Assembly (NCBI GenBank): GCA_002423545.1 | Contig: DIWP01000001.1 | Location: forward strand, 297,427 to 361,426 | From: Thermoleophilia bacterium UBA6103 | Lineage (GTDB): Bacteria; Actinomycetota; Thermoleophilia; UBA2241 | Length of the DNA stretch: 64,000 nucleotides | Direction: 5' to 3' | Shown: positions 17,126 through 26,103 of the stretch, one piece after another | How the letters are laid out: the number at the start of each line of letters is the position of its first letter | Position numbering within the stretch: position 1 is the stretch's first letter | Translations under genes and position numbers: made by a program | The notes under the pieces: generated by a model | What the model was told of the DNA's origin: nothing | What the model saw: only the letters and a program-made list of their open reading frames with translations | Database searches by the model: none

Positions 17126-18352
17126 TCAGTCCGCGTCGTCCATCGCCGCCAGCGCCGCCCCCACGCCGGCGCCCATGCGGATCGGGTAGCCGACGTCGTA
17201 GAGCGCCCGTTCGAGCGCCGCCAGCGCCACCACGACGTACATTGGCTGCGCCATGTGGCCCATGTGGCCGATCCGCCAGACCTTGCCGGCCAGGTCCTTG
17301 AGGCCGCCGGCGACGACCACGCCGTAGCGCCGGTTCATGAGCAGCCGCACCTCGCTCTCCGAGACGCCCTGCGGCACCTTGATGACGGTGATGCAGTTGG
17401 CCATGATGTCATCGCTGGCCGGCCAGAGGTCCAGACCCATGCCGCGGACGCCGGCGCGGCACATGTTGGCAACATAGTCGTGACGCGCGAAAGCGGCCGC
17501 GAGGCCCTCTTCCAGCCTCATGATGAGGGCCTCGCGCACGCCCATCACCTGGGCCACGAAGGGCGTGAACGGCCAGCGTCCCTCGCCGAGCCAGCCTTCC
17601 TTCCAGTCGAGCAGCGAGACATAGCGCTTGCGCGGCGGGGCGGAGCGGGCGCGGATCTTCTCCCAAGCGCGATGGCTCACCGCCACCAGCGCCGAGCCGG
17701 GCACGGCGCCGAGACACTTGTGGGGGCCGGCGACGGCGATGTCCAGGCCCCACTCGTCGAACTCGAGCGGCGTGGCGCCCAGCGACGAGACCACGTCCAC
17801 GACGGTGAGCGCATCGAACTTCTGTGCCAGGGCGGCGATCTCGCGGATGGGGTTCATGGTCCCGCTCGGCGTCTCCGAGTGCACCACGGCGATCACCTTG
17901 ACATCGCCCTCGCGCTCCAGGACCTCCTCCACACGTTCGGCCGGCACGGCCTCGTTGTAGGGGACGACCAGCTCGACGACCTCGCCGCCGTAGAACTCGA
18001 AGTAGCGCCGGTAGCCGGCCCCGTACACGCCCGAGACCAGGTTGAGGCACTTGTCGCCGGGCTCCACCAGGTTGGCGGCCGCCGCCTCGAGCCCCAGCAC
18101 CGCCTCGCCCTGCATGATGATGGCGTCGTGCGCGGTGCGGAACACCTGCTTGAGCTTCTCGGTGGTGTCGCGGAAGATCTCCTGGAAGTCGGGGTCCTCG
18201 TGATCGTACGGCGCCCGCGCCAGAGCCAGCGACACGCGCTCGTCGACCCCCACCGGGCCGGAGCTGATGGTGAACTTGACCTGCGGGGCGGGCACGTTGG
18301 AGCCGCGCTCGAGCTTGGACAGCAGGTCTCTGGGCCGGTCGGCGGTGCTCAC
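17126..18352 (-). CDS. Class V PLP aminotransferase (alanine-glyoxylate / serine-pyruvate type)
   Basis: A 408-residue fold-type I PLP enzyme. The Schiff-base lysine is K212 in VAGPHKCLGAVPG. The cofactor aspartate is D186 in VVDVVSSLGA, and HSETPSGTMNPI is the usual class V motif. The C-terminal RIGHMGHMA is typical of the alanine-glyoxylate/serine-glyoxylate group. It probably moves amino groups between alanine or serine and glyoxylate or pyruvate in photorespiration-like, glycine or serine metabolism. The exact substrate pair is not determinable. It is 97 bases upstream of the signal peptidase on the same strand. Confidence 0.88.
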   Translation of the reverse strand: MSTADRPRDLLSKLERGSNVPAPQVKFTISSGPVGVDERVSLALARAPYDHEDPDFQEIFRDTTEKLKQVFRTAHDAIIMQGEAVLGLEAAAANLVEPGDKCLNLVSGVYGAGYRRYFEFYGGEVVELVVPYNEAVPAERVEEVLEREGDVKVIAVVHSETPSGTMNPIREIAALAQKFDALTVVDVVSSLGATPLEFDEWGLDIAVAGPHKCLGAVPGSALVAVSHRAWEKIRARSAPPRKRYVSLLDWKEGWLGEGRWPFTPFVAQVMGVREALIMRLEEGLAAAFARHDYVANMCRAGVRGMGLDLWPASDDIMANCITVIKVPQGVSESEVRLLMNRRYGVVVAGGLKDLAGKVWRIGHMGHMAQPMYVVVALAALERALYDVGYPIRMGAGVGAALAAMDDAD

Positions 18353-18448
18353 GGTCTCTTACCTCCCACTCGAGACGACACATGGACACAGTGATGCTCC
18401 TGCCACCCTGTCCTCCTCAGACGATCGCCGCTCCGTCGGCAGCCTGCC

Positions 18449-19018
18449 TCAGAGGCCGCGCAGGTGGCTCGGCGGCCACATCACGAGGATCGCCTTGCCG
18501 ACGATCTGATCGCGCGAGACGGTTCCCCACCAGCGGCTGTCGGCGCTGTCGATGCGGTTGTCGCCCATGACGAAGTACTGACCGTCCGGGACCTCGAACG
18601 ACGTGTGCAGGCTCCACGGATCGGCTGGGTCGGGACCGGGAAGTGTCGGAGCCGGTTCACCGCCGACCCGCCGGACGTCCTGTTCGGGCACCTGAGCGCC
18701 GTTGACGTACAGGTGGCCGTCGCGGATAGACAGCGTGTCGCCCGGCACGCCCACCACCCGCTTGAGCAGTGGGATGAGGCCGTGGCCGTCGAAGACGACG
18801 ACGTCGCCGCGATGGACGTCGGTGAAGTGGTAGCTGATGCGGTCGACGAGGACGCGGTCGCCGACGGTGATCGTGGTCGCCATGGACGGAGTCGGGATCA
18901 CGAAAGGCTTGATGACGAACGCCTGCAGGAGGACGGCGAACACGACGGCGACCACGATCGGGACGCCGAAGTCGAGCAGGATGCGACGCGGCAGCGAGCG
19001 TTTCTGGGACTCGGTCAT
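18449..19018 (-). CDS. lepB: Signal peptidase I
   Basis: A 189-residue type I signal peptidase, a membrane serine/lysine protease that removes secretory signal peptides. One N-terminal transmembrane helix (about residues 18-38) is followed by the nucleophile S45 in PTPSMATTI, the general-base K86 in LLKRVVGVPGD, and box E MGDNRIDSADSR. ATG 19018 was chosen because the reading frame upstream is repeat-rich and lacks signal-peptidase character. It lies between the DUF4129 gene (upstream) and the class V aminotransferase. Confidence 0.94.
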   Translation of the reverse strand: MTESQKRSLPRRILLDFGVPIVVAVVFAVLLQAFVIKPFVIPTPSMATTITVGDRVLVDRISYHFTDVHRGDVVVFDGHGLIPLLKRVVGVPGDTLSIRDGHLYVNGAQVPEQDVRRVGGEPAPTLPGPDPADPWSLHTSFEVPDGQYFVMGDNRIDSADSRWWGTVSRDQIVGKAILVMWPPSHLRGL

Positions 19019-19154
19019 GGCGCCACCAAGTATAGCGTCAGCGGCGGTCGGCGACCGTTGCCGGCGGCCATGCGCGTCGCGCGGCGCCACGAGCGTCGGC
19101 GCCGGCGGAGCCGCACGCATGGCGCCGCAGGAGCCGGCGCCGGTGGCGACGCGG

Positions 19155-20627
19155 TCACGGGGAGCCGGCGCCGTCAGACCCGTCCGTTGGCCCGCCACCC
19201 GGATCGGTCGGGCTGCCGCTCGGGCCGGTCGGGCTCCCGCTCGGGCCGGTCGGGCTCCCGCTCGGATCGGTCGGGCTGCGGCCTGCGTCGGTTTGGCCGC
19301 TGCTCTGCACGGCAGCCCGTACGCGCTCACAGAGTGCCCGCATGTCGTTCACATCGGTCCATCCGCACCCGGCGCGTGAGTAGCGCGCCTGCTCGTAGAG
19401 CCCGGCGACCGACGGGGCGGCGACCATCGCTGTCTCGTCGAGCGGCAGTCCGGCAAGATAGCTCCTCACGGTGCTCGCAGGGTCACGCGGATATCCGGCC
19501 GCCGTCAGCCGGCGCTCGAGGTGCCGGTACTCCCGTCGCAGCGCCTCGACGGGATCGCGGGAGGTGAGTGCCCGCTCGGTCCTCTCGAACAGCGCCGCGA
19601 GCCGTGACGCCACGCGCCGCGGGACATCACGGACCGGGACGAGGGCCTCGTGCTCATCCTGGGCCCGGTCCGGGTGCTCGCGGCGTCGCGCGGCGAGCCG
19701 CCGCCACACGATCAGGAGCACCGCCGCCGTCACCGCGGCGGCCATCGTCCAGCCGACGACCTCGGCGATCACGTCCGACCCCGGCGTCGGACTGCGCCCG
19801 GCCGGCGTCGCGACCGGGGCGGGACTGGCTCCCTGGAGCGGGTCCTCGGCGGTCTCGCCGCGCAGCAGCTCGGCGAGGCCCTGTACGAGGCGCACGAGCT
19901 GACCGGCGAGCCAGCCGAGAGCGTAGCCGATGCCGCCCACGACGACCCGCAGCCCGTCCCCGATCCAGCCGAGCAGGCTGCGGACGGGGCCGCCCACCGC
20001 GCCCGAAGCAGCCGCCACGGCCAGCACGGTGACAAGCACGACGGCCAGCGCCGCCAGCGGTCCCCGCGCCGGTCTGCCGCCGGCGGCACCGGCGCCGAGC
20101 TCGTAGTCGACCCTGGCCGTCGCGACCGAGAGGACCGCGACCAGGGCGGCGGTGAGGACCAGCAGGACGCCGCCGGGCTGCGGCTCACCGGCGGCGGCAG
20201 CCCCCGCGAGCACGCCGGCGAGCAGCACGCAGCAGCGGACGGCATGCCGCGCGGCGCCACGCGGGTCGCGCTCGCCGCCGCCCAGCCGCGATCCGAGCAG
20301 CAGCGCCGCGCCGACGCCGATCACGTCGCGCACCAGGGCGCCGGCGATGGCCCGCCCGCCGGACGGCATCTCCGCCACCATGAGCGTCCCCACGACCACC
20401 ACGAGGACCGCCACGCCGGCCGCACGACGCAGGCGCAGCTGCCGGGCGCCGGCACCGGCCGGCGCCGTCCCCAGCCAGGCACCGATGCCGGTCAGCACCA
20501 GAGCGCCGGCGATGGCCGGACCCGGGCCGACAGACGTGAGCAGCGCCGTCAGAGCCCCCAGCCAGAGCGACTCGAGCACGACGCCGAACGCCGGCGGCAG
20601 TACCCGCTCAAGCCAGCGCCAGGACAT
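19155..20627 (-). CDS. DUF4129-domain membrane protein
   Basis: A 490-residue protein with about ten N-terminal hydrophobic helices (to about residue 320) and a cytoplasmic DUF4129 domain (RREYRHLERRLTAAGYPRDP ... TVRSYLAGLP ... YEQARYSR). DUF4129 usually sits at the end of MoxR-DUF58-transglutaminase operons, whose products are thought to act at the cell envelope. Here the transglutaminase core is absent. The last 40 residues are a 7-residue tandem repeat (PSGSPTG-type; 21-base units at about 19200-19275). It overlaps the DUF58 gene by 20 bases. Confidence 0.85.
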   Translation of the reverse strand: MSWRWLERVLPPAFGVVLESLWLGALTALLTSVGPGPAIAGALVLTGIGAWLGTAPAGAGARQLRLRRAAGVAVLVVVVGTLMVAEMPSGGRAIAGALVRDVIGVGAALLLGSRLGGGERDPRGAARHAVRCCVLLAGVLAGAAAAGEPQPGGVLLVLTAALVAVLSVATARVDYELGAGAAGGRPARGPLAALAVVLVTVLAVAAASGAVGGPVRSLLGWIGDGLRVVVGGIGYALGWLAGQLVRLVQGLAELLRGETAEDPLQGASPAPVATPAGRSPTPGSDVIAEVVGWTMAAAVTAAVLLIVWRRLAARRREHPDRAQDEHEALVPVRDVPRRVASRLAALFERTERALTSRDPVEALRREYRHLERRLTAAGYPRDPASTVRSYLAGLPLDETAMVAAPSVAGLYEQARYSRAGCGWTDVNDMRALCERVRAAVQSSGQTDAGRSPTDPSGSPTGPSGSPTGPSGSPTDPGGGPTDGSDGAGSP

Positions 20628-21810
20628 CCTCGTGCTCCCAATCGAATCCGCCCGGCAGGTACAGATCGACCTCCCGTCTGCCGCCGGCCGGCGGCTCGCC
20701 CACGAACACCACGGACAGCGGCGCCTGGCGCCGCAGGCGGGCGAGCAGCAGGACGGAGGTCGGCGAGAGCCGCGATGTCACGACCACGTAGCCGACCATC
20801 GGCCGCGGCGCCCGGACCTCGGCGGCCAGCAGTGGCTCAAAGACGCGCGCCGGTGAGACCGCGATACTGCCCAGTGTCGTCAGCAGCGCCGGGAGACCCT
20901 CCGGCTCCGGCTCGAGTTCCAGTGGCGCGCGGCTGCCGGCGGTCTGGGCGTTGGACAGCAGGCCGACGCTGCAACCGGCACCGTCGAGGGCCGTAGCCAG
21001 CGACGCCGCCGTGACGATGAGCACCTCGAACAGCTGCGCATCGAACCCGCCGACCACGTGCGCCGAGGTCCGCAGGTCGAGGAGGAGCAGGACCGGTGAC
21101 TCGGCGGCCGGTTCGAACTCGCTCACGTGCAGCGCGCGCCGCCGCGCTGTGGCCCGCCAGTTGATCGCCCGGGCCGGGTCGCCACGACGGTACGGTCGCA
21201 CGCCGGCCAGACGCGCCGCGTCGACCGCCGGCGAGAGGCGCCGGTCGATCTCACCGGGCAGCAGGCTCATCGGCAGACGCAGTCCCGCCGGCCGCAGCAC
21301 CTTCGGCAGCACGATCAGACGCTCGCCGGCCGGTACCTCCAGCGACGTCTCGGTGAAGCCGAGCGGATCGCCGGCGACCAGCTCGACCGGGCCGAACCGC
21401 TGCAGACCGCGACGGAGGCAGCGGGCACGGACACGCCGGCGGACGGTCTCCTGCCAGCGCAGGGAGAACGACTGCCGCACCGTCCTGCCGCTCGGCGACC
21501 GCGTGGCGTCGTCGGTGTCGAGCGGCTCGACCGCCGGCGGCCAGCGGTCGCTGACACGCAGCCACGGCAGCGGCAGCCACTTGCCGTTGCGTACCTCGGT
21601 GATCACCTCCACCTCGCCGCCCCACGACACGACGCGGCGTGAGACGGTGCGCCGGACGCTGACCCCATGAAGGGCGCGCCGCCGGCCGGCCTCGACCAGA
21701 AGGGCGACGATCAGGGCGGTCACAGCGGCCACCATGAGCGGCACGGAACGGGTCAGCGCCGCCGCGGCGATGGCCGCGGCGCCGAGCCCGAGGATGAGGC
21801 CGTACGTCAC
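20608..21810 (-). CDS. DUF58-domain protein
   Basis: A 400-residue protein with two N-terminal transmembrane helices (about residues 3-45) and a DUF58 domain with signature GVRPYRRGDPARAINWRATA at about 205-224. The domain is followed by a von-Willebrand-factor-A-like region (LLLLDLRTSAH ...). Such proteins are co-encoded with MoxR ATPases and are proposed metal-binding partners in complex assembly or activation at the membrane. It starts 10 bases after the moxR stop, consistent with one transcript. Confidence 0.9.
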   Translation of the reverse strand: MTYGLILGLGAAAIAAAALTRSVPLMVAAVTALIVALLVEAGRRRALHGVSVRRTVSRRVVSWGGEVEVITEVRNGKWLPLPWLRVSDRWPPAVEPLDTDDATRSPSGRTVRQSFSLRWQETVRRRVRARCLRRGLQRFGPVELVAGDPLGFTETSLEVPAGERLIVLPKVLRPAGLRLPMSLLPGEIDRRLSPAVDAARLAGVRPYRRGDPARAINWRATARRRALHVSEFEPAAESPVLLLLDLRTSAHVVGGFDAQLFEVLIVTAASLATALDGAGCSVGLLSNAQTAGSRAPLELEPEPEGLPALLTTLGSIAVSPARVFEPLLAAEVRAPRPMVGYVVVTSRLSPTSVLLLARLRRQAPLSVVFVGEPPAGGRREVDLYLPGGFDWEHEDVLALA

Positions 21811-21820
21811 CGCGACGCCG

Positions 21821-22774
21821 TCAGCGGCGGGGGCTCTCTTCGGCCGGCACGGCCGTGTCGCGCAGCAGGCGGCTGACGACCTCGGCGACCGACCGCTCGT
21901 CGAGCAGCGCGTCGCGCCGCAGCACCAGCCGGTGTGCCAGGACCGGCACCGCCAGATCGCGGACGTCGTCCGGCACCACGTAGTCCCGGCCGGCCAGCAG
22001 CGCCGCCGCCTGGCAGGCGCGCATCAGGTGCACGGCCGCCCGCGGGCTGGCCCCAAGCTCAACGTCCTCGGCCTCCCGCGTCGCCCGCACGAGACCGACG
22101 AGGTAGCGCTGCACGTCGGGCGAGACGTGGACGTCGTCGATCAGAGCCCGTACCCGCGTCATGTCGAAGCCGTCATCGACCGCGGTCACCGACGTCAGGG
22201 GATCGCCGCCGCGGTAGCGCTCGAGGATCGCCACTTCTTCTTCCTCGCTGGGATACCCCATAGTGAGGCGCACCAGGAAGCGATCGAGCTGCGCCTCGGG
22301 CAGCGGGAACGTCCCCTTGAGCTCGACGGGGTTCTGGGTGGCGAGCACCATGAAGGGCTGCGGCAGCGGATGCGAGACGCCGTCGGCCGTCACCTGCCGC
22401 TCCTGCATCGCCTCGAGGAACGCCGCCTGCGTGCGCGGCGAGGCGCGGTTGATCTCGTCGGCCAGGACGAGGTTGGCGAACAGAGGACCGGGGCGGAACA
22501 CGAACTCGGACGCCGCTTCGTCGAACACCACCGAGCCGGTGACATCGGCCGGGAGCAGATCGGGCGTGCACTGCACGCGCGAGAAGTGCAGGCCGAGGAT
22601 GCGGGAGACCGTGCGGACCAGCAGCGTCTTGGCGGTGCCGGGCACGTCGTCGATGAGGGCGTGCCCCTCCGCCAGCAGGGCGATGAGCAGCAGACGGGTC
22701 TGGGCGCGCTTGCCGACGACGACCGCGCTTGTGCGCTCCACCACGTCGGCGACCTGATCGATGAGGTCACTCAC
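21821..22774 (-). CDS. MoxR-family AAA+ ATPase
   Basis: A 317-residue AAA+ ATPase: Walker A DDVPGTAKT, Walker B LVLADEINRA, sensor 1 LATQNPVE, the arginine-containing LDRFLVRL segment and sensor 2 SPRAAVHLM. GTG is the start codon. MoxR proteins act as chaperones that activate VWA-domain partners; the next gene, DUF58, is the expected partner. The promoter is probably in the 111 bases to the next operon, though no clear elements are visible. Confidence 0.94.
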   Translation of the reverse strand: MSDLIDQVADVVERTSAVVVGKRAQTRLLLIALLAEGHALIDDVPGTAKTLLVRTVSRILGLHFSRVQCTPDLLPADVTGSVVFDEAASEFVFRPGPLFANLVLADEINRASPRTQAAFLEAMQERQVTADGVSHPLPQPFMVLATQNPVELKGTFPLPEAQLDRFLVRLTMGYPSEEEEVAILERYRGGDPLTSVTAVDDGFDMTRVRALIDDVHVSPDVQRYLVGLVRATREAEDVELGASPRAAVHLMRACQAAALLAGRDYVVPDDVRDLAVPVLAHRLVLRRDALLDERSVAEVVSRLLRDTAVPAEESPRR

Positions 22775-22885
22775 ACGCCCTCCTTCACCGTCCGCTCACG
22801 GGTGACGCATCCAGCGTACACGATGGGCGAGAGACACACGCCCACGATCGCCGGGCCGCGACGTCGCGGCCCGGGACGCCGCGGT

Positions 22886-24142
22886 TCAGGACAGGCCGGA
22901 CGGGCGTCCGGACGCGGCGCGCTCGCGCAGCTCCGCGACCATGTCGGCGACGCTGTCGAACTGCCGCGCACCCGGCAGATCAAGGTCGGCCCGGCCGCCG
23001 GTGAAGTCGCGGGACGGCAGGTCGGCCACGACCCACACGGCGGCGCCGCGCTTGAGCGCGTGGCGCACGGCGTCGAGATTGCGCAGGTTGCCGGTCCCGA
23101 TCGGCACGTCGGTGAGGATCACCACGTGCGCCCTGTCGATCAGCTCCAGGTTCTCGCGATGCACCTCTTCCGAGAGCACGGTGAAGGGCGCCTCCACGGC
23201 CATCGGCATGCCGAGGTCGCGGCCGGTGATCTCGTCGCTGTCGAGCGCGTTCACAGCTCCCGCCGAGACGGCGAAGCCGAGCTGGTAGAGGTCGCGCATC
23301 AGGGCGGCGCCGGTGCCGCCGCCGCAGACCAGATGGACCCGCTCGCGGCGTTCCGCGCGCAGGCGCGGCGAGAACGTGAGGAACGAGCGCCCGGCGTGGT
23401 GATGCACGTGAGCGTGCACGCCGTAGACGGCGTCGATGGTGTCGGGGACGAGCACCTCGGCGACCGGCCCGTATGCCGCCACCCGGCCGTCGGAGAGCAT
23501 CAGCAGGGTGCGGCAGTAGTGCAGGGCCAGGTTGAGGTCGTGCAGGACGCAGGCGATGGTCATGCCGTCGGCGTTGAGCCGCTGCAGGCAGTCGAAGAAC
23601 TCGAGCTGGTGGGCGACGTCGAGCGCCGAGACCGGCTCGTCGAGCAGCAGCACGTCGGGCTGCTGGGCGAGCGCCTGGGCGAGGATCACCATCTGCTTCT
23701 CGCCGCCGGAGAGGTGCGGGAACAGCCGCTCGGCGAGAGCGCCGATCCCGAGCGTCTCCATCGCCGCCGTCGCACAGGCGCGGGCGTCGCCCTCCTGCCG
23801 GCAGTAGTGGCCCATCTCGACGACCTCCTGCACGGTGAAGTCGAAGTCGAGCGAGAAGTGCTGCGGCACCAGGGCGACCGCCTGGGCCAGCTCGCGGCGT
23901 GAGTGCTCCAGGACCGGGCGCCGGTCGAGCAGCACGCGCCCGCTCTCCGGCCGCAGCAGTCCGTCGATGACGCGCAGCAGCGTGCTCTTGCCGCTGCCGT
24001 TGGGACCGACGATGCCGAGGAAGTCGCCGCGCCCGATGGCGATCGACACCTCACGGAGCACCGGATGCTCCGGATACGAGAAGCTCACCGTCTCGACGTC
24101 GATGTGGGGGCCGCCCCCGTGCGGGCCGTCCCCGGTCACCAT
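22886..24142 (-). CDS. btuD: Cobalamin ABC transporter ATPase fused to a C-terminal Rossmann-like domain
   Basis: A 418-residue protein. Residues ~13-260 are a standard FecE/BtuD-type ATPase: Walker A GPNGSGKS, signature LSGGEKQ, Walker B VLLLDEP, and switch His in CVLHDLN. Residues ~275-410 form an extra domain that starts VHLVCGGGTGAALMRDL, a Gly-rich dinucleotide-type loop, and contains VVILTDVPIGTGNLRNLDAV. I do not know its function; it may bind a nucleotide or corrinoid. ATG 24142 overlaps btuC. The operon is headed by a cobalamin riboswitch, which supports corrinoids as the cargo. Confidence 0.88.
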   Translation of the reverse strand: MVTGDGPHGGGPHIDVETVSFSYPEHPVLREVSIAIGRGDFLGIVGPNGSGKSTLLRVIDGLLRPESGRVLLDRRPVLEHSRRELAQAVALVPQHFSLDFDFTVQEVVEMGHYCRQEGDARACATAAMETLGIGALAERLFPHLSGGEKQMVILAQALAQQPDVLLLDEPVSALDVAHQLEFFDCLQRLNADGMTIACVLHDLNLALHYCRTLLMLSDGRVAAYGPVAEVLVPDTIDAVYGVHAHVHHHAGRSFLTFSPRLRAERRERVHLVCGGGTGAALMRDLYQLGFAVSAGAVNALDSDEITGRDLGMPMAVEAPFTVLSEEVHRENLELIDRAHVVILTDVPIGTGNLRNLDAVRHALKRGAAVWVVADLPSRDFTGGRADLDLPGARQFDSVADMVAELRERAASGRPSGLS

Positions 24143-25140
24143 CGCGGTCCCCGCTTCGAGCGCAGCAGGTATACGAAGAGCGGCGCCCCGAAGAACGTGG
24201 TCACCACGCCGACCGGCAGCTCCGAGGGGGCGATGATGGTGCGCGCCGCCAGATCGCTCAGCGCCATGATGGCGGCGCCGAAGACCATCGAGAGGGCCAG
24301 GACCTTGCGATGGTCGGGTCCGATGACCAGGCGCGCCAGGTGCGGCATCACCAGGCCGATGAAGCCGATGATGCCGGACACCGAGACGGCGATGGCCGTG
24401 AGCACGGCGGCGACGACCAGCAGGACCTTCTTCACTCGCTCCACGTCGACGCCGAGCTCGAGGGCACGCTGCTCGCCCTGCAGCATGATGTTCAGCTCTT
24501 TGGCGAAGAAGAACGGGACGACCAGGAACGGGATCGATGCCAGGGCGATCTGCACCTCGGTCCAGCTGCGGCCGGAGAAGCTGCCCAGCAGCCAGTAGAG
24601 AAGCTGGTGCACGTCGCGGCCGGCCTTGAGCATCAGTACCGCGATCACGGCGCTGAGCAGCTGCGAGATGGTGACGCCGGCCAGCAGCAGGACGAAGATG
24701 TTGACCTGGCCGTGACGGCGCGAGAACGAGTAGACGACGAGCAGCGTCAGCATGCCGCCGATGAGGGCCAGTATCGGCAGCCACGGCACGATGGCGATAT
24801 GGGTGACGATGCCGATGGCGGCGCCCAGCGCGGCCCCCGACGAGACGCCGGTGACGTAGGGGTCGGTCAGGGGGTTGAGCAGCATACCCTGCAGCACACA
24901 GCCGGCGACCGAGAGACAGGCGCCGACGATGAAGGCGAGCAGGACCCGCGGCAGACGGATCTGCCAGAAGATGGTGCCGCTGGGGTCGTCGCTGGCGCTC
25001 CCCGAGCCCAGATACTGGAGCACCTCGGAGAACGAGATGGACGTAGCCCCCAGCGCCACACAGAGGAAGAAGCTGAGGAGGAGGAAGGCGAGGGCCAGGA
25101 GGATCACGACCCCCCGGCCCTTGCCCTCCGGTCGTCTCAC
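24136..25140 (-). CDS. btuC: Cobalamin/iron-chelate ABC transporter permease (BtuC/FecCD family)
   Basis: A 334-residue permease with about ten transmembrane helices. Typical FecCD sequence is seen: RLPRVLLAFIVGACLSVAG, NPLTDPYVTGVSSGAALGA, and GFIGLVMPHLARLVIGPDHR, the ATPase-contacting loop. GTG 25140 overlaps the btuF stop by GTGA. Substrate assignment as corrinoid rests on the riboswitch and neighbouring cobU rather than on the permease itself. Confidence 0.92.
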   Translation of the reverse strand: MRRPEGKGRGVVILLALAFLLLSFFLCVALGATSISFSEVLQYLGSGSASDDPSGTIFWQIRLPRVLLAFIVGACLSVAGCVLQGMLLNPLTDPYVTGVSSGAALGAAIGIVTHIAIVPWLPILALIGGMLTLLVVYSFSRRHGQVNIFVLLLAGVTISQLLSAVIAVLMLKAGRDVHQLLYWLLGSFSGRSWTEVQIALASIPFLVVPFFFAKELNIMLQGEQRALELGVDVERVKKVLLVVAAVLTAIAVSVSGIIGFIGLVMPHLARLVIGPDHRKVLALSMVFGAAIMALSDLAARTIIAPSELPVGVVTTFFGAPLFVYLLRSKRGPRW

Positions 25141-26081
25141 TGCGATGCCTCGAACACCTCCGGATGCAGGTCCTCCGCGATCTGCTGCAGGCCGAGCACG
25201 GCCCGTGGCCCCGATCGCGTGACCAGGTTGTCGTCGATGATGTAGACGCGGCCGTCCTTCACGGCCGAGAGTGCATCGTAGCCGGGTCGCTTGGCGACGT
25301 CACCCGGATCGTCCTGCGAACCGGAGACCGCGATGTAGACGGCCGGGTCCTCCTTGAGCAGCACCTCTTCACCGAACTCGATGTAGCCCTCGCCGGCGGC
25401 GGCGCCGAGGTTGGTGCCGTGGGCGCGCGCGATCAGATCGTCGATGAGCGTACCGGTGCCGGCCGTCATGAGCGGCTTGGAGTAGATCTCGAAGAACACG
25501 GTCGGGCTGTCGGCGTCGGCGACCTTGGCCTCGATCTCGGCGGCGGCCGCCTTGAGCTTGTCGGTCAGGGCCGTCGCCGACTCCTCGTCTCCCACGAGCG
25601 TGCCGAGCTTCTCGAGAGCCTCGAAGACGCCGTCAAGGGTCACCGGATCGAGCACGCAGACCGGCACGCCGAGCTGCTTGAGCTGCTCCACGGCCTCGGT
25701 CTGGATGCCCATCACGGCCAGCACGACGTCGGGCTTGAGCGAGACGATCTTCTCCACGTTGGGGTCGGCGAAGCCGCCGACCTTCTCGATCTCGGTGGCG
25801 GCGTCGGGGTAGTCGCAGAAGTCGCTGACCCCGACCAGACGGTCGCTGGCGCCGATGGCGAACATGTCCTCGGTCGTCGACGGGGCCAGAGACACGACCC
25901 GCTGGGCCGGCCCCTCGAGCGTTATCTCGGTGCCGGTATCGTCGGTTATCGTGACCTCCGTGGTCTCCGCCGGACTCTCTTCGGGCGCCGGCTCGTCGCC
26001 GCCGCACGCCGCCAGCAGCGACGACGCAAGCACCATCGCCAGCACCACCAGGAGTGCCACCAGCCCTCTGCGTCCCATCAT
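25137..26081 (-). CDS. btuF: Corrinoid-binding lipoprotein of ABC transporter (BtuF family)
   Basis: A 314-residue solute-binding lipoprotein: signal peptide with lipobox LLAAC (lipidated C26) and an acidic linker. A PeriplasmicBP/FecB domain follows, containing RVVSLAPSTTEDMFAIGASD, VVLAVMGIQTEAVEQL, GTGTLIDDLIARAHGTN and RPGYDALSAVKDGRVYIID. In a Gram-positive cell it would be tethered to the outer membrane face. Two adjacent ATG codons (26081 and 26078) are possible starts; GAGGAGATGGG is just upstream. Confidence 0.92.
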   Translation of the reverse strand: MMGRRGLVALLVVLAMVLASSLLAACGGDEPAPEESPAETTEVTITDDTGTEITLEGPAQRVVSLAPSTTEDMFAIGASDRLVGVSDFCDYPDAATEIEKVGGFADPNVEKIVSLKPDVVLAVMGIQTEAVEQLKQLGVPVCVLDPVTLDGVFEALEKLGTLVGDEESATALTDKLKAAAAEIEAKVADADSPTVFFEIYSKPLMTAGTGTLIDDLIARAHGTNLGAAAGEGYIEFGEEVLLKEDPAVYIAVSGSQDDPGDVAKRPGYDALSAVKDGRVYIIDDNLVTRSGPRAVLGLQQIAEDLHPEVFEASQ

Positions 26082-26103
26082 CCCATCTCCTCGCTCTTGG
26101 GAC

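Noticed and set aside
19200..19275. CRISPR-like array
   Set aside because: 21-base contiguous tandem repeats without spacers, in frame within the DUF4129 gene.
24143..24784. N-terminal extension of the BtuD frame to 24784
   Set aside because: Covers btuC in another frame; the ABC ATPase begins at ATG 24142.
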